Source: Gammaproteobacteria bacterium (GTDB taxonomy: Bacteria > Pseudomonadota > Gammaproteobacteria > Xanthomonadales > Wenzhouxiangellaceae). From it: a stretch of DNA of 64,000 bases. The translations under genes were made by a program, and so were the position numbers. Below, one piece after another: positions 27,630-35,951 of this stretch; within the stretch, counting starts at the first letter, position 1, and every line of letters starts with the position of its first letter. The notes under the pieces were generated by a model, which was given only the letters and a program-made list of their open reading frames with translations, made no database searches and was not told the DNA's origin. The DNA lies in assembly GCA_003567685.1 (NCBI GenBank), contig PWYW01000009.1, positions 28,258 to 92,257 on the forward strand, read 5' to 3'.

Positions 27630-28916
27630 CTACCCGTCCCGATCCGGGAAAAACAACAGACTGACCACCAACCCGCCCTCCGGCCGATTGGCGAATTCAA
27701 TTCGCCACCCGTAAAGATCGCAGAGTCGCTTGACAATCGACAACCCAAGACCGGACCCCTTGGTACCACTGGTCTGCCGACCCCGGAAATGCCGGTCAAA
27801 CACCTGCGGCAGTTCTTCCTCGGCGATGCCGGGCCCGGTATCGAGTATTTCCACCCGACCAGTCTGGATACGGACGCGCACCTCGCCTTCATTGGTATAC
27901 CGGATTGCATTCCCGATCAGATTGCCCAGTGTCACCGAGATCACTGCATCGGGCGCAATCACGCTGACGTCTGCCTGGCAATCCATCAGCAACTTGAGCG
28001 GACGCTCCCCGATCAACGGACGGTACTGCTTGATCACCTGCTCGGCAAGACGCTTGACCGACTGGGCAGGCAAGTCTCCATGGCCCGGCCGCTCATCGCG
28101 AACCAGGTGCAACAGCGCAGTCGTGGTATCGGTGGACTGTCGGGCAGCACGCGCAATTCGAAGCAGGCGGTCGCGATTGCGCTCGGAAATATCCGGCTGC
28201 GCGAGCATCAGCTCGGTCGCCCCTGAAATCACCGCCAACGGTGTTCTGAGCTCGTGCGACACATCGGCATTGAAGGCCTTGTCGCGCTCAACCAGTTCTT
28301 TCAGTCGACCCGCGTAGTCATCCAGCGCCGCCGCCAACTGGCCCAGCTCGTCATCGGGAAAGTGCGCCTTCAGCGGACTATGCTCGCCGTGCTCATCCTG
28401 GGCTTCGAGACGTCGCGCCAGGTTGGTCACCGGCGCCATGACGCGGCCTGCAGACCAGAGGCCGATTGCCAGCGACAGCAGCGAAAAGAACATCACGGAA
28501 AGCACGAGCCCGATCACGAGCCTGCGCGCCAGCTCGCGGTTTTCCGAGACGTCATAGGTCAGGAACACCCAAAAATCGTCTTCCTTGGCGATGGCAGCCT
28601 TGAACTGCCCGGCTTCGGTTCGAACGCTGTGGACCCCGCTCGGTAAATCACGAAAGGCTTCGGGCACGATGTCCGGTCGCCCGGGACGGGTCACGTAGCC
28701 CTGAATGCGGGTATAAAAGGGCTCAACCAGGGTGGGGTCTTCGCGCAGGCTGGCGATGTACTGGTCCACCTCGTCGGCCAGGGTGCGGGCGATCAGCGCG
28801 TCTTCCAGCCAGCTCTGCAAAAACAGGGCAGCCGCCGCGAACAGCACGCTCAACAGCGTGCCGAAGATCAGAAACGAGAGAACCAGTCGGCTTCTAAGCC
28901 GACGACGATACTTCAT
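27630..28916 (-). CDS. Sensor histidine kinase
   Basis: A 428-residue membrane sensor kinase. Two transmembrane helices (about 12-34 and 132-154) flank a periplasmic sensor of about 95 residues; a HAMP domain follows, then the dimerisation/phosphorylation box with His221 in FNADVSHELRTPLAVIS. The ATPase domain has the N-box LGNLIGNAIRYT, ILDTGPGI, and GSGLGLSIVK. Its start overlaps the end of the response regulator gene by 23 nt, so the pair is cotranscribed, regulator first. The periplasmic sensor gives no clue to the signal. Confidence 0.92.
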   Translation of the reverse strand: MKYRRRLRSRLVLSFLIFGTLLSVLFAAAALFLQSWLEDALIARTLADEVDQYIASLREDPTLVEPFYTRIQGYVTRPGRPDIVPEAFRDLPSGVHSVRTEAGQFKAAIAKEDDFWVFLTYDVSENRELARRLVIGLVLSVMFFSLLSLAIGLWSAGRVMAPVTNLARRLEAQDEHGEHSPLKAHFPDDELGQLAAALDDYAGRLKELVERDKAFNADVSHELRTPLAVISGATELMLAQPDISERNRDRLLRIARAARQSTDTTTALLHLVRDERPGHGDLPAQSVKRLAEQVIKQYRPLIGERPLKLLMDCQADVSVIAPDAVISVTLGNLIGNAIRYTNEGEVRVRIQTGRVEILDTGPGIAEEELPQVFDRHFRGRQTSGTKGSGLGLSIVKRLCDLYGWRIEFANRPEGGLVVSLLFFPDRDG

Positions 28917-29586
28917 CCGCTGCCACCAGGCAGTAGCCGATACCGTGTCGGGTGTGGATCATCGGCGTGGGAAAGGGTTTGTCGATCAAGGTCCGGAGCG
29001 TATGGATATGGACCCGCAGGCTGTCGCTATCGGGCAACTCCTCGCCCCACACGTGATGCTCAAGATCGCGACGGGTAACCACGGCCGGAGAGGCGCTCAT
29101 GAGTTTTTCGAGGAGCTTCAAACCGATCGGATTGAGGTCTATGGGCCGCCCTCCCCGATTCACGGTAAGCGTTTCGAGATTGAAGCTCAGGTCGCCCACG
29201 ACCAATTCACGCGGCTTGATCCGCTGACCCCGCCGGGCGAGCACCGCCAGGCGTGCATCCACTTCTTTCAGCTCGAACGGCTTGACCAGATAATCGTCAG
29301 CACCTGACTCGAACCCGGCCAGCTTGTCATTCAGTTGGTCGCGTGCAGTCAACATCAGGACCGGCGTTTCCTTTCGCGCCTCTTCCCGCAACTTTCGGCA
29401 AACATCCAGGCCATCCATTCCTGGCAAGGCCAAATCCAGCACAATGGCGTCAAATTCATTGACAATCGCCAGGTGCAAACCGGTGACGCCGTCGTAGGCG
29501 TAGTCGACCTCGTGGCCTCGGTCCGACAGGAAATCCCCGAGATTCGCAGCAATATCCCGGTTGTCTTCGATGATCAGAATGCGCAT
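28894..29586 (-). CDS. OmpR/PhoB-family response regulator
   Basis: 230 residues. The receiver domain has the acidic pair Glu7-Asp8, phospho-acceptor Asp51 (AIVLDLALPGMDGL), LMLTARD and DDYLVKPF. The C-terminal winged helix spans about 125-225 (RDLEHHVWGEELPDSDSLRV). Overall it resembles QseB/PmrA-type regulators. The ATG at 29586 has an AGGTGG site 6 nt upstream. Immediately before it lies a leader with two hairpins, one shaped like a terminator, and further up a GGTTAA direct repeat that could be its own binding site. Confidence 0.92.
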   Translation of the reverse strand: MRILIIEDNRDIAANLGDFLSDRGHEVDYAYDGVTGLHLAIVNEFDAIVLDLALPGMDGLDVCRKLREEARKETPVLMLTARDQLNDKLAGFESGADDYLVKPFELKEVDARLAVLARRGQRIKPRELVVGDLSFNLETLTVNRGGRPIDLNPIGLKLLEKLMSASPAVVTRRDLEHHVWGEELPDSDSLRVHIHTLRTLIDKPFPTPMIHTRHGIGYCLVAADEVSSSA

Positions 29587-29607
29587 GGGTATCCACCTTT
29601 GGCTGCT

Positions 29608-29646
29608 AAAAAGTGGCCCGGACGATGAGTGATCGCCCGGGCCCAC
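29608..29646 (-). terminator. Terminator-like hairpin in the response-regulator leader
   Basis: Read on the minus strand, GTGGGCCCGGGCGAT pairs with ATCGTCCGGGCCAC around a CACTC loop, with one bulge, and is followed by TTTTTAG. This is a good intrinsic terminator for pilU, whose stop is 115 nt upstream. It ends only 22 nt before the response regulator ATG, so a promoter for that gene either overlaps the hairpin or lies above it, making the hairpin an attenuator. Confidence 0.7.
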
Positions 29647-29660
29647 AATGCCCCGTAACC

Positions 29661-29698
29661 GTTGGTGCCGAGCTTGCTCCGGCTGATGAGGCACCAAC
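29661..29698 (-). promoter_or_regulatory. Second leader hairpin upstream of the terminator
   Basis: A perfect 9-bp inverted repeat (GTTGGTGCC/GGCACCAAC) with a 20-nt loop lies between the pilU stop and the terminator-like hairpin. Together they make a two-hairpin leader. I see no clear alternative pairing between the two, so a riboswitch is not claimed. Confidence 0.55.
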
Positions 29699-29721
29699 AG
29701 CCGGAATGTTAAATCAAACCG

Positions 29722-29738
29722 GGTTAACCGAAGGTTAA
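29722..29738 (-). promoter_or_regulatory. GGTTAA-N5-GGTTAA direct repeat, candidate response-regulator box
   Basis: Two identical hexamers are spaced 11 nt start to start, one helical turn, as in PhoP/PmrA-type boxes bound by OmpR-family dimers. A further GTTAA copy lies at 29708-29712, beside a possible weak -10 (TAACAT on the minus strand). The site is upstream of an OmpR-family regulator gene, so autoregulation is plausible. Confidence 0.45.
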
Positions 29739-29760
29739 TCGTCGCGGCGTGTCAACCCGC

Positions 29761-30888
29761 TCAACGGTCATCAATCAGGTGCAGGTCGGAAAGACGGCCA
29801 CTGAGCTCCTTGGAATCGGCGCCTTCGCTGAGCTTGACGGCCAGACGCAGGTCGTTTGCCGAATCGGCATGACGCAGCGCTTCTTCGTAAGAAATATACC
29901 CATGCTGGTACAGGCCCAGCAGGCTTTGGTCAAACGTCACCATGCCGTGGTGAGTCGAATCCTTCATGATCGACTTGATCTCTTCGATCTTGCCCTTGCG
30001 AATTTTCTCCTGGATCAATGGCGTATTGATCAGGATTTCCAATGCCACGTGACGGCGGTCACCATCGACCGACGGGACCAGTTGCTGCGCGATCACCGCC
30101 CTCAGGTTGAAAGACAGGTCAAGAAGAATCTGATTGTGCCGATCCTCCGGGAAAAAGTGCAGGATGCGATCCATTGCCTGGTTGGCATTATTTGCGTGCA
30201 GGGTAGTCAGGCAAAGATGGCCTGTTTCAGCGAAGGTGATGGCGTGCTCCATGGATTCACGGGTTCGCACCTCACCAATGAGGATCACATCAGGCGCCTG
30301 GCGCAACGTGTTTTTCAAGGCGACATCAAAGGAATCGGTATCAATGCCCCCCTCGCGCTGGGTGACAAGACTCTTCCGATGCTTGTGAACGTACTCGATG
30401 GGATCTTCGATGCTGATGATGTGGCCCGACGCATTCTGGTTCCGGTGCCCGATCATGGCGGCGAGGGTAGTTGATTTACCCGTGCCGGTCGCACCAACCA
30501 GAATGATGATGCCGCGCTTGGTCATCGACAGGTCGGCAAGCGCATCCGGCAGATCGAGCTCATCGAAGGAAGGGATGCGCGTTTCAATTCGCCGGCAGAC
30601 CATGCCCACACTGTTGCGCTGGAAGAACGCACTGACGCGGAAGCGCGCAATTCCCTCCAGCGACACGGCAAACTGACACTCTTTGGTCTGCTTGAATTCC
30701 TCGCGCTGGGCCGGCGTCATGATGCCGTGGATGATGTCGACTACTGAACTGTGATTGAGCGCTTCACGGGTGAGCGGCCGAATCTTTCCGTTGACCTTGA
30801 TACACGGTGGCGCGCCAACGGTGACGAACAGATCGGAGCCCCTCTTTTCGTGCAGTTGCTTGAGCCAGTCCTGAATATTGCTAGTCAT
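29761..30888 (-). CDS. pilU: Type IV pilus retraction ATPase PilU
   Basis: A 375-residue PilT/VirB11-type ATPase that assists PilT in pilus retraction. Walker A is GATGTGKSTT; the acidic box IISIEDPIEYVH, the Walker B region DVILIGEVR and the His box HLCLTTLHANNA follow. The PilT-specific AIRNLIRE motif is replaced by INTPLIQEKIRKGK, and a C-terminal extension follows, both marks of PilU. It lies 42 bp downstream of pilT on the same strand. A terminator-like hairpin stands beyond the stop. Confidence 0.95.
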   Translation of the reverse strand: MTSNIQDWLKQLHEKRGSDLFVTVGAPPCIKVNGKIRPLTREALNHSSVVDIIHGIMTPAQREEFKQTKECQFAVSLEGIARFRVSAFFQRNSVGMVCRRIETRIPSFDELDLPDALADLSMTKRGIIILVGATGTGKSTTLAAMIGHRNQNASGHIISIEDPIEYVHKHRKSLVTQREGGIDTDSFDVALKNTLRQAPDVILIGEVRTRESMEHAITFAETGHLCLTTLHANNANQAMDRILHFFPEDRHNQILLDLSFNLRAVIAQQLVPSVDGDRRHVALEILINTPLIQEKIRKGKIEEIKSIMKDSTHHGMVTFDQSLLGLYQHGYISYEEALRHADSANDLRLAVKLSEGADSKELSGRLSDLHLIDDR

Positions 30889-30930
30889 GGGTTGTGTTCC
30901 TTGGCATCGCTCGCAATGCAGGCGGCAGAA

Positions 30931-31968
30931 TCAGGCCAATGCCTGTTTGTTCTGAGCCTTGCGCATGGCTTCGGGTTTGGCCACCAGACCGCGGCGCACC
31001 AGATCGATCAGGCACTGGTCCAGCGTCGTCATACCGACGTTTTGACCGGTCTGAATGGCAGAGTACATCTGGGCAACCTTGTCCTCGCGGATCAGGTTGC
31101 GAATAGCGGGTGTAGCCACCATGATTTCGTGGGCAGCAACCCGACCGCCGGACACTTTCTTGAGCAGGGTTTGCGAAATCACCGCCCGCAGCGATTCGGA
31201 CAACATCGAGCGAACCATTGGCTTCTCATCACCCGGAAAGACATCAATGATTCGGTCGATGGTTTTCGGTGCCGAGGAGGTATGCAGCGTGCCGAAAACC
31301 AGGGGCCCGGTTTCGGCGGCGGTCAGGGCCAGACGGACCGTTTCAATGTCACGAAGCTCACCAACCAGAATGATGTCCGGATCCTCGCGCAAGGCCGAGC
31401 GAAGCGCCTGGTTGAATCCATGGGTATCTCGCTGAACCTCGCGCTGGTTGATCAAACAGCGCTGGGGCGTGTGAACGAATTCGATGGGATCTTCAATTGT
31501 CAGAATGTGACCTGGAACCGTTTTATTGAGGTGATCCATCATCGCGGCCAAGGTGGTGGTCTTTCCCGACCCGGTTGGTCCGGTCACCAGGACCAGGCCA
31601 CGCGGGACCTCGATGATGTCCTTGAATACTGCGGGCGCGTTGATATCCTCCAGCGACCAGATCTCATTCGGAATGACTCGAAAGGCCGCGCCGGTCCCCC
31701 GGTGCTGGTGGAACGCATTGACACGAAACCTGGCCAGGCTGGGAATGTTGTAGGAGAAGTCGACTTCCAGGTTGGCCTCGAAATCCCTGCGCTGGTGATC
31801 GTTCATCGTCGAGTAGATCAGCTCGGCAGTGTCCTTGACTTCCAGCGCGGGCATATTGATGCGATGAACGTCGCCATCCACCCGGATCATGGGCGGCAGG
31901 CCGGCCGAAATGTGCAGGTCCGAGGCCTTGTTCTTGACGGTAAAGGCAAGCAACTCGGTAATGTCCAT
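30931..31968 (-). CDS. pilT: Type IV pilus retraction ATPase PilT
   Basis: A 345-residue hexameric ATPase that powers twitching by pilus retraction. It opens MDITELLAFTVKNKASDLHI and has Walker A GPTGSGKTTT, ILTIEDPIEFVH, Walker B DIILVGELR, the His box PLVFGTLHTSSA and the PilT-specific AIRNLIREDK near the C-terminus. The ATG at 31968 matches the family start; 50 upstream in-frame residues do not. It is divergent from yggS across 119 bp, the common gammaproteobacterial arrangement. Confidence 0.96.
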   Translation of the reverse strand: MDITELLAFTVKNKASDLHISAGLPPMIRVDGDVHRINMPALEVKDTAELIYSTMNDHQRRDFEANLEVDFSYNIPSLARFRVNAFHQHRGTGAAFRVIPNEIWSLEDINAPAVFKDIIEVPRGLVLVTGPTGSGKTTTLAAMMDHLNKTVPGHILTIEDPIEFVHTPQRCLINQREVQRDTHGFNQALRSALREDPDIILVGELRDIETVRLALTAAETGPLVFGTLHTSSAPKTIDRIIDVFPGDEKPMVRSMLSESLRAVISQTLLKKVSGGRVAAHEIMVATPAIRNLIREDKVAQMYSAIQTGQNVGMTTLDQCLIDLVRRGLVAKPEAMRKAQNKQALA

Positions 31969-32087
31969 GGCAATCTCTTCCCCGCTGTGACGAATGTAAA
32001 AACCGGATGGTAAAGTCGATGCCCCTGTCAGCTCCCCCACCCTGGGTGAGAAGCATCTTTGCGATGCATCGCCTAGGATATTAGCCC

Positions 32088-32789
32088 ATGTGTGCTTCGA
32101 ATCAAAATCCCCAGACACGATTTCAAGCCGTAAAGCGACGGATGCGCGGCGCCTGCGAGGTTGCCCGGCGTGAAATCGGGTCGGTCAAACTGCTGGCCGT
32201 CAGCAAACGACAGCCAACGTCGGCCATCCGACTTCTGCATGGGCTAGGCCAACGAGCGTTCGGCGAGAATTACGTCGATGAGGCGGTGGAGAAGATGGAG
32301 GCATTGAAGGACCTGGATATCGAGTGGCATTTCATTGGCCCGATCCAGTCCAACAAAACGCGTCTGATCGCCGAGCACTTTGATTGGGCCCAGAGCATCG
32401 ACCGGGAAAAAATTGTTCGACGCCTTGCAGCTCAGCGACCAGAAGCATCAAACCCGCTCAACGTACTGATTCAGGTCAATCTTGACGATGAAGCCCAGAA
32501 AGCCGGCTGCCACCCGAAAGACCTGCCCAAACTGGCAGCAGCCGTCGCTGCTGAGCCTCGCCTGTGTCTGCGCGGGCTGATGGCCATTCCCGCCCCGCGG
32601 GCGGACGGCAACGACCAGCAACAAGTCTTTGAGCGGCTGGCGGCCATGATGGCTGAGCTCAAGATTCATCATCCGGCCATGGATTGCCTGTCTGCCGGCA
32701 TGTCAGCCGACCTGGAGGCCGCAATTGCTGCCGGCAGCACCCTGGTGCGTGTCGGCACCGACCTGTTCGGGCCCAGGTCGGACAGCTGA
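32088..32789 (+). CDS. yggS: YggS family pyridoxal-phosphate homeostasis protein
   Basis: A 233-residue single-domain alanine-racemase-fold protein that binds PLP without known catalysis and helps keep PLP and amino-acid pools balanced. The PLP lysine is in VKLLAVSKRQP; FGENYVDEA, IEWHFIGPIQSNKTR and LSAGMSADLEAAI are the family motifs. It leads yggS-proC-yggT-DUF4426, a conserved order beside pilT. The spacing to proC is 55 bp. Confidence 0.94.
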   Translation: MCASNQNPQTRFQAVKRRMRGACEVARREIGSVKLLAVSKRQPTSAIRLLHGLGQRAFGENYVDEAVEKMEALKDLDIEWHFIGPIQSNKTRLIAEHFDWAQSIDREKIVRRLAAQRPEASNPLNVLIQVNLDDEAQKAGCHPKDLPKLAAAVAAEPRLCLRGLMAIPAPRADGNDQQQVFERLAAMMAELKIHHPAMDCLSAGMSADLEAAIAAGSTLVRVGTDLFGPRSDS

Positions 32790-32844
32790 CCGGGCACATC
32801 AGGCCTCCACGCCAAGCGATAACACACGACCTACAATATCGACC

Positions 32845-33657
32845 ATGACTGATCAATCACTGACCTTTATCGGCGGCGGCAACATGGCGCGTGCGCTGAT
32901 TGGCGGCGCCCTGGCGGCCGGTACCCAACCTGACCAAATCACCGTTATTGACCCTGGCGACTCGGCCAGAACCGACTGCCGAGCACAGTTTGGCGTGAAC
33001 ACCCTGGAATTCCTTGATGCAAGCAGCGCCCGGGCAACGGTCGTGGTTCTCGCCGTCAAACCCCAGGTGATGAACTCGGCTCTCACGGCACTGGCGCCTC
33101 TGCGTGGTGCCGACAGCGTGGTGATCAGCGTGGCGGCCGGGGTGACCCTGGAACGGCTCGCGGCCACCCTCGGTGCTGACTGCCCGCTGGTTCGCGCCAT
33201 GCCAAACACACCGGCCCTGTTTGGCGCTGGCATCAGTGGCCTGGTGGCCTCGCCCAGCTGTTCCGAAGGGCAGCGCAAAGCGGCCAGCGCAGTGCTGGCT
33301 GCCGCTGGCCAGTGTGTCTGGCTGGATGACGAAGCGCTGATGGATTCAGTAACGGCCGTTTCCGGTTCCGGACCCGCCTACTTCTTTCGGTTCGTCGAAG
33401 CCCTGGCCCTGGCCGGGGAACACGCTGGCCTGCCGGCAGACGTTGCCCGGCAACTGGCCCGGCAAACCGCAATCGGCGCAGGGGAGATGCTGCGCCACTC
33501 ACCGCTTGAGGCCGGAGACCTGCGTCGGCAAGTCACCTCACCTGGCGGCACTACCCAGGCGGCATTGGAACAGTTCGAGAACGATGGCCTGGCAACGATC
33601 ATCGACAATGCTGTGCGGGCAGCCGTAAAACGCGGCCGCGAACTGGGAGAAAACTGA
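32845..33657 (+). CDS. proC: Pyrroline-5-carboxylate reductase
   Basis: Final step of proline synthesis: reduces pyrroline-5-carboxylate with NAD(P)H. 270 residues. The Rossmann start LTFIGGGNMARALIGG, VVLAVKPQV, RAMPNTPALFGAGISG, the signature ALMDSVTAVSGSGPAYFFRF and the C-terminal SPGGTTQAALE are all present. The ATG at 32845 begins the family sequence. Its stop overlaps the yggT start by one base (TGATG), so they are coupled. Confidence 0.96.
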   Translation: MTDQSLTFIGGGNMARALIGGALAAGTQPDQITVIDPGDSARTDCRAQFGVNTLEFLDASSARATVVVLAVKPQVMNSALTALAPLRGADSVVISVAAGVTLERLAATLGADCPLVRAMPNTPALFGAGISGLVASPSCSEGQRKAASAVLAAAGQCVWLDDEALMDSVTAVSGSGPAYFFRFVEALALAGEHAGLPADVARQLARQTAIGAGEMLRHSPLEAGDLRRQVTSPGGTTQAALEQFENDGLATIIDNAVRAAVKRGRELGEN

Positions 33658-34196
33658 TGGGCTCAACCACTCAGGCGCTGGTGTTTCTGGTCAGCACCGT
33701 CTTTCAGCTTTATCTGTTGATCATCCTGCTACGCCTTTTACTGGAGTTCGTGCAGGCAGACTTCTACAACCCGGTGTGCCAGGTGCTGATCAAGGCGACC
33801 GACCCTCTGGTCAAACCAATCAACAGGCTGCTGCCCGGCAGGAGCCGGCTCAATCTTGCCGCGCTGATCGTGCTTTACCTGGTTCAGTGTCTGGGCCTGG
33901 TCATCCTCGCACTGATTCAGGGCGTTATGCCCGACCCACTCATTCTGGCGCTGAGAGCCTTGCAGGAACTGGTTCGCCTGCTGCTGGTCACCTATCTGGT
34001 GCTTATCCTGGCCGGCGTTATCCTGTCATGGGTCGGCCAGGGCATGCGCCACCCCATCGTCCCGCTGATTTTTCAGCTGACCGACCCGGTATTGGCACCG
34101 ATCCGGCGCGTTCTGCCCTCGATGGGCGGCTTTGACCTGTCACCGCTGATCGCCCTGATCGGCATCCAGTTCCTGATCATCCTGCTCGGCGTATGA
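33657..34196 (+). CDS. yggT: YggT family membrane protein
   Basis: A 179-residue inner-membrane protein built from two YGGT repeats, each with a hydrophobic pair and the loop NPVCQVLIKATDPLVKPINR (about 39-58) or a later LTDPVLAPIRRVLPS. Function in bacteria is not settled; osmotic or division-related roles have been proposed for relatives. It is translationally coupled to proC and followed 31 bp later by the DUF4426 gene. Confidence 0.93.
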   Translation: MGSTTQALVFLVSTVFQLYLLIILLRLLLEFVQADFYNPVCQVLIKATDPLVKPINRLLPGRSRLNLAALIVLYLVQCLGLVILALIQGVMPDPLILALRALQELVRLLLVTYLVLILAGVILSWVGQGMRHPIVPLIFQLTDPVLAPIRRVLPSMGGFDLSPLIALIGIQFLIILLGV

Positions 34197-34227
34197 TCAT
34201 GAAGCCACTCGTTCCGGAGACCTGCCG

Positions 34228-34671
34228 ATGACCCGCCCCGCCTTTTTGATCGCCTTGACAGCACTCGCCCTTGCGACGTCTGCGTTCGCCCAACAGGCCG
34301 AACGGCATGGCGACTTCATCATTCACTACAACACCATGAATACTCGCCTGCTGGCACCCGAATTCGCCCGCGCCTACGGTCTTGCTCGCGATGGCAATCG
34401 AGCACTCATCAATATCGCCGTGTTGCGAGTCCGAGAGAACGAGCTGGATGAACCAGTCACCGCGCGCGTGTCGGTGTCAAGCAGCAACCTGGCCGGCCAG
34501 CGACAGGACATCGAGCTCACTGAGGTCCAGGACCAGGGGGCCATCTATTACCTTGGCAGTTTCAGGGTACGCAACGAGGAAAACATGAATTTTCGTGTGC
34601 GTGTCCATCCTGACGGGGCCGCAAGGCCCCATGAATTCACCTTCCGCCAGACAGTGTACGCCCACGATTGA
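34228..34671 (+). CDS. DUF4426 exported protein
   Basis: A 147-residue periplasmic protein of the DUF4426 family. The signal peptide is residues 1-22 (ending SAFAQ). HGDFIIHYNTMNTRLL, RVRENELDEPVTARV and the closing VHPDGAARPHEFTFRQTVY match the family, which almost always follows proC-yggT (often before metXW). Function unknown. The metXW genes are not here; instead a convergent exported-protein gene follows. Confidence 0.88.
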   Translation: MTRPAFLIALTALALATSAFAQQAERHGDFIIHYNTMNTRLLAPEFARAYGLARDGNRALINIAVLRVRENELDEPVTARVSVSSSNLAGQRQDIELTEVQDQGAIYYLGSFRVRNEENMNFRVRVHPDGAARPHEFTFRQTVYAHD

Positions 34672-34740
34672 TGAAGCCTTCGGTTGCTTCGACACATGGG
34701 CTTCCCGTCATGCTGCCGGCCTGACGAGCCGTAAGAAAAA

Positions 34741-35295
34741 TCACCGCGCCGGCTTCTCGGGCAACGGCAAGGCCACCGCTCGATAACTGCGCAAGGCCCA
34801 ATCGGCCGAGTCGTCAAAGCCACCCTGATTGATCCAACTCAGCTCAAACCAGAAACCTTCATGGGTGAATCGGCGCCGACGATACTCTTCAGGCAGCGCC
34901 GGATTCCAGCCCGGCGCATCGACGCCGAGAAGGTCTGGCCAGAGTAATTCGTCAAGGCGGTCTCGATCCAGGCTGCCCAACAACGCTGACTGGCGATCCT
35001 TCCATTCGCGCTCGCGCGGCCGGTCTGGCTCATCTTCGTGACGGACTTCAAGCACCAGCGGCAGCCAGCTCTCACCCAACCAGACCACGGTCAGGGTCAT
35101 CTGCCAGGCACCGCGCTGGCGGAACAGCTCGGACCGATCACCCGCACGATGGCCCGGGCCCGCATGGTTCAAAGCTTGCTGCAGCATCAGCACCATGTCG
35201 TCGTAGTCCAGCCGTTCGGCCTCTGCCCTGACCATTGAGGGGGCCGATAGCACGAGAACAAGCAGAAAGGCGATGTGGCGACACAGCGAAGTCAT
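34741..35295 (-). CDS. Exported protein of unknown function
   Basis: 184 residues with an N-terminal signal peptide (hydrophobic core IAFLLVLVLSAPSM, cleavage likely after VRA). The mature part is rich in Trp, Arg and acidic residues (DELLWPDLLGVDAPGWNPALP, FTHEGFWFELSWIN) and shows no family I recognise. Start at the ATG of MTSLCRH, with a GAGGG sequence about 9 nt upstream. It is downstream of pdxH by 65 bp on the same strand and could be the last gene of that operon. Confidence 0.65.
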   Translation of the reverse strand: MTSLCRHIAFLLVLVLSAPSMVRAEAERLDYDDMVLMLQQALNHAGPGHRAGDRSELFRQRGAWQMTLTVVWLGESWLPLVLEVRHEDEPDRPREREWKDRQSALLGSLDRDRLDELLWPDLLGVDAPGWNPALPEEYRRRRFTHEGFWFELSWINQGGFDDSADWALRSYRAVALPLPEKPAR

Positions 35296-35360
35296 TGCTT
35301 CACCCTCGGCCAAAAGCCACCAATGGTCAAGCCCCGGACAGGATCAAGACGCTCCGGATC

Positions 35361-35951
35361 TCAAGGGTAGAGCAGGCTTTCCTGCCAGCCGCCTTCGCCC
35401 AGTTCATAGCAGATCCGCTCATGAAGACGGTACTCCCTGCCATACCAGAACTCGACCCGACGCGGACGCACCCGGAACCCGGACCAGTGCTCCGGGCGGG
35501 GCACTTCTCGGCCCTCGTAGCGCGCCTCGATTTCAGTAATTCGATCAAGCAAATCCTGACGGGACTCCAGCGTCTGCGACTGCAGGGATGCCCAGGCGCC
35601 AATCTGGCTGCCGCGCGGCCGGCTGGCGAAATAGGCATCCGCCTCAACCTGGCTAACCGGTTCGACATGGCCGTCGATCAACACCTGCTCGGCCAGTTCC
35701 CGCCACCAGAACACCAGTGAGACGGCCGGGTTGTCGGCCAGGTGACGGCCCTTGCGGGAGTTGAGGTTGGTGTAAAAGACAAAACCGCCCAGATCGGCAT
35801 CCTTTAACAGCACCGTACGGGCCGAAGGCCGGCCCTGCGGGCCAGCGGTGGCCAGGGTCATGGCATTGGCCTCGGGAATATCAGCCTGGCGGGCACGTTC
35901 GAAGCCCTGCTGGAAGCGCTCGAGCATGGCGGGGGTCATCGGAATGGTCAT
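35361..35951 (-). CDS. pdxH: Pyridoxamine 5'-phosphate oxidase
   Basis: FMN enzyme making pyridoxal 5'-phosphate from pyridoxine or pyridoxamine phosphate. 196 residues. SARTVLLKDADLGGFVFYTN and SRKGRHLADNP (FMN and substrate contacts), WWRELAEQVLIDGHVE, ASRPRGSQIGAWAS and the C-terminal signature EHWSGFRVRPRRVEFWYGRE are all present. Its ATG overlaps the stop of the upstream epimerase-like gene by 4 nt. Confidence 0.95.
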   Translation of the reverse strand: MTIPMTPAMLERFQQGFERARQADIPEANAMTLATAGPQGRPSARTVLLKDADLGGFVFYTNLNSRKGRHLADNPAVSLVFWWRELAEQVLIDGHVEPVSQVEADAYFASRPRGSQIGAWASLQSQTLESRQDLLDRITEIEARYEGREVPRPEHWSGFRVRPRRVEFWYGREYRLHERICYELGEGGWQESLLYP

